Origin: Acanthamoeba sp. SK_2022b
Lineage: Eukaryota > Discosea > Longamoebia > Acanthamoebidae
DNA: 64,000 nucleotides
Direction: 5' to 3'
Assembly (NCBI GenBank): GCA_027943245.1
Contig: JANDJZ010000198.1
Location: forward strand, 19,545-83,544
Both the position numbers and the translations under genes were made by a program. Under the pieces are notes generated by a model that ran no database searches, had not been told where the DNA came from, and worked only from the letters and a program-made list of their open reading frames with translations. This document shows, in pieces, positions 34,139-45,300 of this stretch. The stretch's first letter is position 1, and the number at the start of each line of letters is the position of its first letter.

Positions 34139-36789
34139 AATGACAAGCTCATCTGGATCAAACCCTTCCTCTGTCCTTCCGAATTGGCGTACGTCCCACT
34201 GATTTCTTGGTTCGCCAACGATTCTGTTATAGATTCTGAATGTTAAGCTGGCCGTACAGTGCGCAACGCAACACTTAAGCAGGCGGCTTTGGCTGGTCTG
34301 GGTGTATCAGCCGTGCTTGGGTTTGTCCTCCACTTTCTCTTCCGCACTGCGCTGTGCAGCTTGTTAACCCTGGCTTGGCGCTCGCTTCAGCTATGCGTAC
34401 CTCAATTCGATGAGCCCCGACCTGGGCAAGGACGTCGGTACCATCATGCGTTTCACTCGGGTGAGTGCAACCTTTAAGCCCACCTCTCGTGCATGCTCTC
34501 TAAGCCAGCTTCTTTTCCTACACGACAGATGAAGAAGAAAGTTGAGACGGCGCTGAAGAACAAGCAAACCGTGGCCGACTTCTTCAACGCGGTCCTCCAG
34601 ACTCACCCCAATAAGGAGGCGATTGTGTTCGTTGACAAGCAAGGTGCGCCTCCATTCCACACGGCCGTCTATCAGTTTCGTGCTCACTCGTGTTGCTGTT
34701 GACAGATCACTTGGCGAGCAACACCAAAACGAGCTACACCTTTGCCGAGGTCGAAGCTGAGTCCAACAAAAGTATGCTTCATCTTTCGCTACTGGCAGGA
34801 TGACCGGCTACTTGATTCCTATCTATTATTCCTATATATTATTTAAAATTTGTTTTTTTTTGTCTCTCCATCTCTAGTCGCCAACTGGGCCCGGTCTATC
34901 GGCCTCAAGGAGAAGGACGTTGTAGCCTTGATGATGGACAACCGGCCCGAGTTCATCTTCATGTGGTTCGTTGGTCATCTAGGCGTTATCTCCCTCCACT
35001 AACTCATTGGTCCCACCATGCGACAGGCTTGGCATGGCCAAGATCGGAGTTCTGACCTCCCTCATCAACACCAACCTGCGCGGTCACGTACGTTCGCAGG
35101 GCTGCACACAACACGGCGACAATCACCGCTATGTCTGTTTAATTTTTATCTAATATTTCGTTGGGATTGCTCAACCTCTGTCTGTGCGTGAATCAGGTTT
35201 TGCGTCACTCGCTCGCTGTGTGCAATGCTACCCACTACTTCATCGGTGCGGCCTCGTTGACCATCCAGCTCTCCTTCTGTTCACCGGATCCGCTAGCTGA
35301 CTCCGTTGCTGCGCTACCACTAGGGCACGAGCACGTGGACGTCGTTTCGCGCGAATTGATGAATGACTTGGGCGGCAAGTGGTACTCGTGTGGCGGGCCT
35401 GCTCCCGGGATGCTCGATTTGGATAGCCTGCTGGCGGCGAGCAACAACACAGCCCCAGTTCTGCGCTCCGCTCGGGCCAACACCTCAGCTACCGATAAAC
35501 TGTTCTACATCTACACGAGGTACCGCAGCGTACAACGCTCGCGCGCGCACAAACGGCTGACGTCGCGACTGCTCCATCAAACAGCGGCACAACGGGAGCG
35601 CCCAAGGCTGCGCCCGTGTCGCATCTCAAGTTCTTGACGGCGGGACTGGGCGTTGTGGTACACTCGCCGCGGCTTCGAGCACTCCCTCCCTCTGCTGCAG
35701 CCGTTTGACGCGTGGGCGTGTCTACATGTGTGTCTCAGGATATGCTGGACATTACGGAAAGCGACAGGCTCTACACTGCGCTCCCGCTCTACCACTCCGC
35801 CGCCTGCCTCGTCGGCGTGAGCGCGTCTTGGTAGGGCTCGCTCTCTCGCTGTCCCCATGCATGCGCGTTCGTGTGTGGTGGAATGAGCTCATCACGCATG
35901 TCTTGGCCTCGCATGATCTGGGCTCGCTTTTCCTCTACATAGGAACAGCAAGGGCACGCTGATCCTGCGCCGCAAGTTCTCCGCCAACAGCTTCTGGCAG
36001 GACATCGCCACCCACAAGTACGGACGGCCCAACCTTTTGGCTACGAACACGCGCGCAGTGTTTGTGATTGAGCGATGCCGTGTGGCCGTGCGCGCAGGGC
36101 GACCGTGTTCCAGTACATCGGTGAGCTTTGCCGCTACCTGCTCTCCCAGCCGCCCAAGCCCACCGACTCGCAGCACCAGTACGGCGCCCGCCCTCCCGCC
36201 TTTTTTCCCTCCGTTCGGAAGCTCCGGTCCTCCGCTGTCGGCTCACGCGTGGGTCGCGTTGCCCCCCCCCCCCCAAAGGCTGCGGCTGGCCATCGGCAAC
36301 GGTCTGCGCCCAGACATTTGGGCCGAGTTCCAGAAGCGGTTCAACATTCCTCAGATCGGTAATACTCCCCCCCTCACCTGAGGGTTCGGGCTATGCTGAC
36401 CCGAGCGTGGGTGGATATGATCCCGCGCTGCTCAGGCGAGTTCTACGCTGCGACGGAGGGCAACGTGGCGCTGCTCAACGGCTTCAACAAGGTGGGCGCT
36501 GTGGGGTACCTCTCGCCCATCATCCGGCTGGTGCACCCCGGACGCCTGGTCAAGTTCGACATCGAGTCGGAGATGCCCGTGAGGGACCCCAAGACTGGCT
36601 TCTGCATCGGTGACTCTCCGCTCTTCGACCCTCTCTCTCCCCCTTCTCCCGCACCGGCGCGATGACGGAACGCTCACACAACCTCGGCTCGGCTGGCGTG
36701 CAGAGTGCTCGCAGGGCGAGATCGGTGAGATGCTTGGCAACATCAAGCCCGACGATCCTCTGCGCCAGTTCCTGGTAATTCAAGCGTCC

Positions 36790-36860
<71 letters not shown>

Positions 36861-37960
36861 GCAATCTGATTGGTGTATTTGTTCCAGGGCTACACCGACT
36901 CGTCGGCGACGGAGAAGAAGGTTCGTGCCTTGGTGCAGCAACCATTCCATTCACTGGTGACTCATTCCCTCATGCCCGTATCTCTCCCCACAGGTCCTGC
37001 GCGACGTCTTCGCCAAGGGGGACATGTGGTTCAGAACGGGAGACCTCCTCCGCATCGATCGGGTTCGCTCACCTCCCTCAATTCTCGAAGTCCACACATG
37101 CCAGACCCATGTACCACATGTATGATCTCACGCTGTCCTGGGGACAACACAGGAGGGCTACGTCTACTTCGTGGACAGGATCGGCGACACGTTCCGGTGG
37201 AAGGGCGAGAACGTCGCCACGACCGAGGTGGCCGAGGTGATCACGACCGGCAACGTCGGCGTCCAGGAGTGCAACGTCTACGGTGTACAGGTGCCACACA
37301 AGGTTCGCTCACACACCTCCGCTCCGGAGCCCTCGTCGCGTCTGAGCTGCTCGAGCGAGCGCACGCTTATCGCTTGGCTCCGAGGGGGGGGGGGCGCCGT
37401 TGGGCAGGATGGTCGTGCTGGCATGGCTTGCATCATTCCAGTGGATCGAGCCACGTTCGATCTTGCCGCCCTCTACAAACTGTACGCACAGTGCTACACA
37501 CGCACACAAGCACACGCACACGAAACTGACTCTTTCGTTGACCTCCACAGAGTTAGGACGGAGCTTCCGCTCTATGCCGCTCCGCTCTTTGTTCGCTTGA
37601 CCACGGTTTGATCTCCACCCTCCTCCCTCAAACCATAGCAGACCTCCCACTCAAACACGACGACGCGTGTGACTCGCGTAGGCGACTATGGATGTGACGG
37701 CGACCTTCAAGCACAAGAAGACTGAGCTGGTCGAGCAAGGGTTCAATCCGCATGTCATCACGGTACCGGCTGTGCTCGTGGTGGCTTGTTAAAGCTTGCC
37801 AGCTTGCTGCCTACTCACTCGGGCAACGCTGTTGTTGATAATGTCATGGCAACAGGACGATGAGCTCTATTTCAGAGACGATGTCAAGGGCGGCTTCGTT
37901 ACGTTGACCAAGGATCTGTACCAACGCATCATCAACAACACCACCGAAGCCAAGCTCTGA
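34139..37960 (+). CDS. FATP-family very-long-chain acyl-CoA synthetase / fatty acid transport protein
   Basis: Activates long or very long fatty acids to acyl-CoA, coupling uptake to activation at the ER or plasma membrane. The proposed N-terminus ([16 protein letters not shown], 34139) joins in phase to [20 protein letters not shown] and then [20 protein letters not shown], giving one membrane helix before the enzyme domain, as in FATPs. The AMP-binding P-loop is rebuilt across an intron: [19 protein letters not shown]. Other family motifs are [95 protein letters not shown] and [15 protein letters not shown]. About 15 or more introns, one with a long GT repeat (36791-36857). Ends at TEAKL-stop. 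Substrate length preference cannot be read from the sequence. Confidence 0.92.
36791..36857 (+). repeat. (TG)n microsatellite inside an intron
   Basis: About 33 uninterrupted TG units in an intron of the acyl-CoA synthetase gene. Likely length-polymorphic between strains. Confidence 0.98.
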
Positions 37961-38077
37961 GCCTACGAAACCGTTGCTCTTTTTTGATATAAATCTCCCA
38001 TTTATCCTTATTAATTAATTAAAATCAAACATAAACGAATTTGCCTGGTTGTTTTCCGAGAGACCGCACGGGATAAA

Positions 38078-39581
38078 ATGGAGACCGATGAAGCCCCCGT
38101 CTCCTTGGCCAGGTTCCCTGGGAGCCTCTTGTGTATGTGCCCCACTGATACCATGTCGAAGAGCCTTTCACCCTGAACACTTGGGGTTCCAGTTGGCTGG
38201 CGTGCGGACTGGGTCACTTCCACCTCCGCGTCAAGGCAGTTGGAAGGGCACTTTGTGGACAGTCCCATCTTGCTGCTGCCCTTGGAAGTGCAGCTTCGAA
38301 TCCTGGAGCAGCTCCAGCCATACGACCTGTGCTGCGTTGCTAAGGCGTGCTCGGTACTGAGTTCCACCCCCCTCCCTCTCTAGTCAGCCCGGGCATGCAT
38401 TCACTTCTTCGCAGGCACTGAATGCGGTCAGCTGCGATGACCACCTTTGGCGGCGCTTCTGTGACCCCCAGTGGACGGTCGACTCTCGTGAGAGTTGGAA
38501 GGCGCGCTACATGGCCTGGCTGCGCCCCAGACTCCAACTGTTTGCCGCCATCAAATGTCGGGCGACCTCCCCGCCTTTGGCGCTTTCGTAGTCAACTCAA
38601 CGCCGTGTGTTTTTGCCAACAGGTCGAGCCCCCCTCGACACCTTCTCCGATATCGATCAACCGTTCAAAATGAAGCTCATCATTATAGGCGATTCAGGTG
38701 AAGAACCAGCCCAGCTGAATTGGCTGAATTTCTCACCTCCGGCTCCACGTGATGCAGGCGTGGGCAAGTCGATGCTACTCGTCCAGTATATCAACAGCTG
38801 GCAGCACGACAGCGGGCCTACCATCGGGTGTTTTCTCCGCTGCAAGACCATCCACGTCAATGGACTGCGCGTCAAGTTGCAAAGTGCACCCTCTCCTCCA
38901 TGAAAGCCCAACCCTCACTTCGCTTGGCACTGTGTCATTCTTTCTGCCACCATAGTATGGGACACTGCTGGGCAGGAACGCTTCCGCACCTTGACTTCAT
39001 CGTATTATCGCGGGGCAAATGGCGTAATTGTGGTCTACGACATCACCAATCGGAAGTCTCTCACCAACACCCGGCACTGGGTTGAAGAGATTCGTAAGGC
39101 GTCACCGACAGAACGGGAGCTGGCCCCGTTCATTCTGGGTGCGCTGTGCCAATGAAGTGGCGTCATGCAAATAACAGGGTTACCCTAACGTTGTAGTCAC
39201 CGCCAGTCGGCGCCAAGACCGATCTGGCTTCACAACGGCAGGTGTCGGCTGAGGAAGGCCAGGCACTGGCTGACGAGCTCGGTGCCTCCGGATGGGCTGA
39301 GGTGAGCAGCCTTACACGACATGGAGGTAAGAAATGCTCCAGAAGCGGCAAGAGGATCTCTTAGCTAGGAGGAACTCACCACTTCCCGTTTAACCGCAGT
39401 GGACGCTGCGTTTCAACGTTTGGCCGAGATGGCGCTCTCTCAGCTAAACCCTTTCGCTGGTCCGTCGGCTGGCCGTGGGTGTCACAGCCCAAGTGAGGAG
39501 CTCCTACATCGGCTCTGCAGCCAATCATGCCTGGACAGCAAAACCGTGGAGACACCAGACTGGAAGTGCATCGTGCAGTGA
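38078..39581 (+). CDS. F-box protein fused to a Rab-like small GTPase
   Basis: Eight exons whose phases agree at every join: 38078-38112, 38236-38353, 38415-38556, 38623-38697, 38758-38883, 38956-39138, 39207-39326 and 39400-39581, 326 aa. Residues about 20-65 form an F-box ([20 protein letters not shown], then [16 protein letters not shown]), which normally binds Skp1 in an SCF ubiquitin ligase. A GTPase domain starts near residue 112: P-loop [15 protein letters not shown] switch [34 protein letters not shown]. The nucleotide-specificity motif normally NKxD is AKTD (VGAKTDL), and the SAK motif reads SSL. The protein ends KCIVQ, a possible CaaX prenylation signal, unlike the double-Cys ends of most Rabs. 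Its start lies about 120 nt after the acyl-CoA synthetase stop. A shorter GTPase-only product from the Met of [10 protein letters not shown] is possible. Confidence 0.85.
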
Positions 39582-39791
39582 GAGATTAGCTGCTATGGGG
39601 ATGAGGAACTCTCTGACCGTCGTCCATTTCGCAGCGCAACTGCAAAAACAACTGTTTTCCCACCCCCAGGTGGATTGCACATCAAGATCATGCCGCTTTG
39701 CGCGCTCCAATTGAAACAGGTGTTAGAACTGGTGGTGTTGTACGCGTGCGCATGAAGGAAGAAGTGATTTATTCTGAGAGCACACCTTCTT

Positions 39792-41056
39792 TTATACTTG
39801 CGCATGCGGGTGTTCGTTTTCGTCGAGTTGCTTGAGCTTGCGTGGGTTCGAATCTGTCGACTTGCCCGCCGGTCCACTGCGCTTTCCTGTCGCCCGGCTT
39901 GTTTCGCGGACCTCAAGGAAGTGCACGTTGGTGGGGTAGCGGGCATGGAGGGCGCGCAAGACCGCCATGATGGCAGGTAGCTTGCACTTGCCGTTTCTCT
40001 CGGCTGGCTGAAGGTGGGCCTCCATGTTGTCCCACATGGGCACATAGATGTGCACCGGCACTGCTCCTTCCCTGGTACGTCATCACAAATCAGCACACCA
40101 AGCGATATGGGACGTGCAAAGGGGTGGCTACAGGTACTGCTTGGCCAAGTGCTCGATGAGAAGCTGGACGTAGGTCACTTCTTGGAGAGTGATCATGCCG
40201 GCGGTAGGAATCACCATCAGCACGAGCTCTCCTGACCACGACGTGGAGAGTCAGCAAAGGCGGGGTCGAGCGTTCGCAAGTCGACTGGGGGTGCGGTACT
40301 TGCGCCTAGGAGGAAAGGCAGGAGGCTCAGATAGCCGGCCGACGCGGCCATGGGAAACACGCCCTCGGGCGGCAGGAAAGCGCCGCCTCCAATCAGTCTC
40401 CGCTCTGGCCCAAGGCTGGCCTCTCGGCGCAGGGAGGCCAGGAACTCGCGATAGGCCGACGGCACTCCGGCAGCCTCGGCCTCGAAGCCCCCGAACGTGA
40501 CACGCCCGCCCACCTGCGCCAGCGAGGCGTGGTAGGCCACCACCACTTGCTCGAAGGCCGGCACCTTCCCCGCGTAGTCCTCCCGCTGCACGGCCGCGAT
40601 CACCAGCTTGGCAGGGTCGTCCCCCGCAACGCCCCCCTCGTGAATGCGGACGAGGGCGCGCGCAATATCAGCAACGTTGCCGCCGCGGTTGCGGAAGCGG
40701 AAGCACGGGTCGCCCCCGCCCCATATAACCCGCACCTGGCGCGCCAGCACGACCTCCCTGTGAAGTGCCTCCGCAACCTTGTCGACGAGGTGCGCCGGCA
40801 CAGGCGAATGGCCAGAGCATCCGATCATGACTCCGAACACAGGCCCTGCCCGGGTGTCCATCTGGTCGCTGTCACCGGAGGCTTCCTGGGCCAAGACCGG
40901 CAGGTGCTCCTGGAGCTGCGCGGCCACAGTGCGGTAGTCCTCAAAGTGGCGGACTTGGAGCACCAGGCGATGCACATCCTTGTTCGTGCTGCTTGTGCTG
41001 CGCCTGCCACGGGCAGGGGTACCACGCACTCCTCGCCCTCTGATGGGCTTGTCCAT
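39792..41056 (-). CDS. Unknown protein, three exons
   Basis: Exons 41056-40300, 40231-40138 and 40071-39792 join with agreeing phases to give 376 aa. I do not recognise the family. The N-terminus is Arg/Gly-rich (MDKPIRGRGVRGTPARGRRS). The rest looks like a globular alpha/beta protein with conserved-looking segments: GPVFGVMIGCSGHSPVPAHL, VRVIWGGGDPCFRFRNRGGN, FLPPEGVFPMAASAGYLSLL, LVLMVIPTAGMITLQEVTYV and VPVHIYVPMWDNMEAHLQPA. The tail is charged (KLKQLDENEHPHAQV). There is no signal peptide and no clear membrane helix. It sits convergent to the F-box/GTPase gene and only 100 nt downstream (in transcription order upstream) of the filamin-repeat gene's stop, on the same strand as that gene. 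Confidence 0.75.
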
Positions 41057-41156
41057 GCGTGCCGATCGCGAGTGCTTTTTCTTGGTTTTTTTATTCACGC
41101 TCCTTTCCGCGTCCTTCCTTCGTTTCCGGGAAGCGCAGTAAACCACAATAAACTAT

Positions 41157-42310
41157 TTATAAAATGAAATCGAAGCTGAGGGCCGGCGAGGAGGTCTTCT
41201 TGCTCCGCGCGCCCTGCCGCTTGGCCGCCACGCGTGGCTTGCCGGAAAGGCCGGCCGCCGATGACAGCGACGGCCCGGCCGAGCTGAAGACGGGGAAGGG
41301 GCTAGTGGGCGACGAAGGCGAGGAGAAGGGCAGAGACGCGAAGAACGGCGAGTCAGCCGACTGCGTGGACGGCGACGACGGCGATGGCGGAGGCGAAAAG
41401 ACGGAGGAGGAGCTCGTCTCATCGCCAGAGGCCGCCGTGGACGCGGTCTCGTCGGCGTTCGCGCTCGGCACGGTGAAGGTGAACGACGGGCGGAAGAAGG
41501 GCGACGACGTGTCGGTCGTCTCGACGGTGGCCCCCACCGACGACGGCGGGTTGTTCTCCCAGCTCAGCGTGAAGCCGGGCACAGCCGCCGCCGCCTTCTC
41601 CCCGTCATTGTCCTTGCCCTCGTGCTTGTTCTCGCTGTCATCGTCCTGCGGCGCCTGGGCTGCGTCGTCTTCGCAGGCCTCCGTTCCGGACGTGCTCTGT
41701 GCGGCCGCCTTGCCCTGCTCTTCGTCGGCAGCCTGCTTCTCCGTCTCGCCTGGCGACTTGTCGACGTCTGCGCGCGCGGGGCCGAGGATGAGGGTATCAG
41801 ACACAGCAATTTGGCCCCGTCATCCACATCAGCCAACAAGACGACGGCGACGGTAACGTCAAGAGAATGTGTGCGTGCGTGCGAAAGAGAGACAGAGAAA
41901 CAGAAGACATAGAGTCATAGAATAGAGACATAGAGACATAGAGAGAGAGAGAGAGAGAGAGGCATGGTACGCTTGGTGTTCTTGGGTCGTCGCTGTCCGC
42001 GCCCTTTTCGCGAGCGCGAGCGGCTGTGGGAATCTTCTTCGATGAACGAGAGGAACGACGAATGCGCGGGCTCATCGCTTTGTGGCGCGAGCGTCGCCTC
42101 CTGTTGTGGGACCACCGTGACACGGAAGGGGCTCCCCTGCAGGTCCTGTGTGGGGTCAAACGCCGGTGGTTAGCGGGCGGCGTATCGAATCGCATGATTG
42201 CGGGGAGGGCGTAAGCGTACGGCCGCGTGTAGCGTATACTGGCGCACTTGGACCAGGTACGTGCCCGGCTCCTTGATAGTGTAGTGCACTATGTACAGCT
42301 ATGGCGGTCC

Positions 42311-42373
<63 letters not shown>

Positions 42374-45300
42374 AGAGAGAGAGAGAGAGATACGTGCGGT
42401 GAGCAGGACATGCGAGGTGATATTGAAGGGGGGAGGACAAAGACGGCGGTACCCCAGTGCCCTGGTCCTGAATGGTGATGCCAAACTCCTGTTCGCTGGC
42501 CTCGACCGCGGCTGCCGTCACGGGCGAGAGGGAGTTGGATGTCTGAAGCCGTCGACTGTCGCCGGTGAGGAAGTTCGTCGGGTTCTCGCTTTCCTCGGAG
42601 GAGCTCTCTTCTGGCTCTTCCAAGAAGAAACCCAGCGTCCCCTTCTCTAAGAGCGGGACTGCGGCTTCGATGGGTTCCGCTGTTGCCAACGGGAGAGACG
42701 GGCCACGATTGCGTCGTGCGGCGCGACGTAACGTGCGCTGCTGAGGCGCAGTCGTCGCCGCCGCTTTTGAAGAGGAGGACGTCTCGCCGTTGCTCGCGGG
42801 GCTAGCAGAGCGTTTCTCCTCTTCCTCCTCGTTTTCGCTTTCGGCGGAGAGCGACTTGTGCCGGAGACGGCACTTGGAGAAGGCCGAACTGGCGGCCGCC
42901 TCATCAGCGGCAGTGTCTACCGACAGGGGAGTAGCAGCAGGAGGAGCAGGAACGAAGGGCGCGGCAATTCCTTTGTCGGCATCGTCGCCGACAGCGTCCG
43001 CGTGCTTGATGAGGACCACGAATTTGCTGCCGCCCTTGTCCAGCGAGTGGCCCTCACTGTAGCGAACGCACAACAAAAAATTAGTATATTATTGTTTCAT
43101 ATTAATTAATTAATTAATAATTGTAAATAGAATAATGATGAACCGGAGACATGTACCGATCTTTGGCTTGGATGGTGAAAACGGCCTGGCGGCCGGCGAC
43201 CGCCTGCTCCAGTCCTCCGCCAAAGGCCACGCAGCGGGGGCCGAACACCACAGTGGGCACGGCCTTCACCTGGAACGGACTGCCGCTGATGTGTCCGTGA
43301 CCCAGCTGCACGCTCACGTCGAACAGACCCACCTGGCCGGCGTGATGGGAACAACGTTAGTATCCATGCGCGCGCCCCGTCACACGAGGGACATGTCGAT
43401 GTACTCGGGGCGGCATGTAGCGGACGCTGTAGGTGCCATCGTGGTTGTCTACCACGTTGGCCAAGGCCGACGTTGGATCCGACTCGGTCTCATCTTCCCC
43501 CTAGCGAACAACCACAATAACAAACAGCGCTTAAGGTCGACAGACGGTTGGCAGGCGTGGGACTCGCAGGCGTGGGCGTGGGCGTGGGCGTGGGCGCGTG
43601 GGCGTGGGCGTGGGCGTGGGCGTGGGCGTGGGCGTGGGCGTGGGCACACCGTGTTCCTGAGCGATCGGCCACCGATCCTGACGTTGAAATACTTGGCACC
43701 CGTGCGGACAGCTCGGCCGAACCGATCGCGCGCGTGGATGGTGAAGGTGGCCCACTGCCCCAGTTCCACCCTTCGCAGACCCTCTCCGCTTGTCGTGCAC
43801 TGGGCCGCGGCATACGCTGAGCGTTGGGGGGGGAGCGAGTCAGGCCCACAGCACCGAACATCACGAGCACACGAGAGGCCACGGCAGACGTGTACCGGCT
43901 CCGACGCGCAGGAAGTAGGGCGACCCGGCGATGGGCTCGTCGCCGAGAGTGATGTGAATGGAATAGCGCCCGGAGCGCACCGGCACGTAGCTTGCCTAAA
44001 CGCCCCACAACGGATCACACGGTCCACCGTTAACGAAACTGAGCCCCCCCCCCTTCACTACGCTGTCGTCGGCGAATGGCGCACCAGATACGAGCCATCG
44101 TTGTTGCCCATCAGGTGCACGGCTCGGATCCATTTGGACGAGCCGGACTTGGTCACGACCGGCCTCGGCGAGTCGCACACCGAACAGTACGCGGTCTGCG
44201 CAGCGGTCGCGTTGGTGGCGGCGCTTAGCTAAAGTTGCGACCAGGAGGGAAAGAGGGGGGGGGGCACCTTGCTGTTCAGCAGGGTGCACTCCTCGCAGAT
44301 CCAGAACTCGTCCTCGTCGGTGTCCGCCCAGTGCTTCTCCACGTCATCCGCATCCTCCCGGCTCCGCGAAACCTCCTCCTCGGCCTCGCTGTCCACCCCA
44401 TCGACCTCGGAGTCGGACTCCTTTTCCTTTTCCTTTTCCTTTTCCTTCTCCCTCTCCTCCTTCTCCCTCTTCTCCTTCTCGTCTTCCAGCTGCTTCCTCT
44501 TCTCAGGCTCTTTCCCGGTCTTTTCTTGCGTCGTGGGGCTGTCGCTGTCCGCCTTCTTCTGGGCCTCAGCAGCGGCTGCGGCTGCGGCGGCTTCGTCCCT
44601 CTTCTTTCTCTGCTCGGCCTCCCGCTCCTTGCGCGCGGCTCTCTCGGCGGGCGTCTCCTCCAGTATCCGGACCTTGAAGTTGTCGCCACCACGCGCGCAC
44701 CTGTTCCCAAACTCGTCGTTGGCCTGCAAAAGGAAGAGAGCGTGCGAGAGCGCAGGAGGACATGAGAAAGGGAAAGGGAACGCCAGCACGTGCGCACAAC
44801 GCAACCACACACCGTGGATGACGTACTTCGATCTTGAAGAAGGCGGTCTCGCCTTCATACGCCTTTTCGCAGCCGAGTCCCGTCGCCTTGCAGTTTTTGG
44901 CAAAGGCCACTGAAAACGGTCGACGCACATCACACGGCACACGAATTGTGGAGTCGTCTTAGGTTTAGCACGGACAGGCCCAGTTGATCCTACAGGCGCG
45001 GGTGGAGACGATCTTACCGTTCAACTTGAACTCCTGGACCAGCTCCGGCGACAGCTCCTGGAAGCCCTCCGTACGCACGACATGGTCCCTCTGCCAGGCG
45101 AAGACCATCCGCGTGGGTCAGAGTCAGGCTCTTTTTTTGTCGACTACACTTGCACGAGCGCGTACCTGCTGGAGCATGTAGTTCATGGCGATGGTGCGCA
45201 GGTGGTGTGTCTGGTATCGATGCGCCATTTCTGATGAAAGAACGGGGAGTGAGCACGACTGAGCGCAAGAGAGTATCTCTCTCTCCCTCTCTCTGTCACT

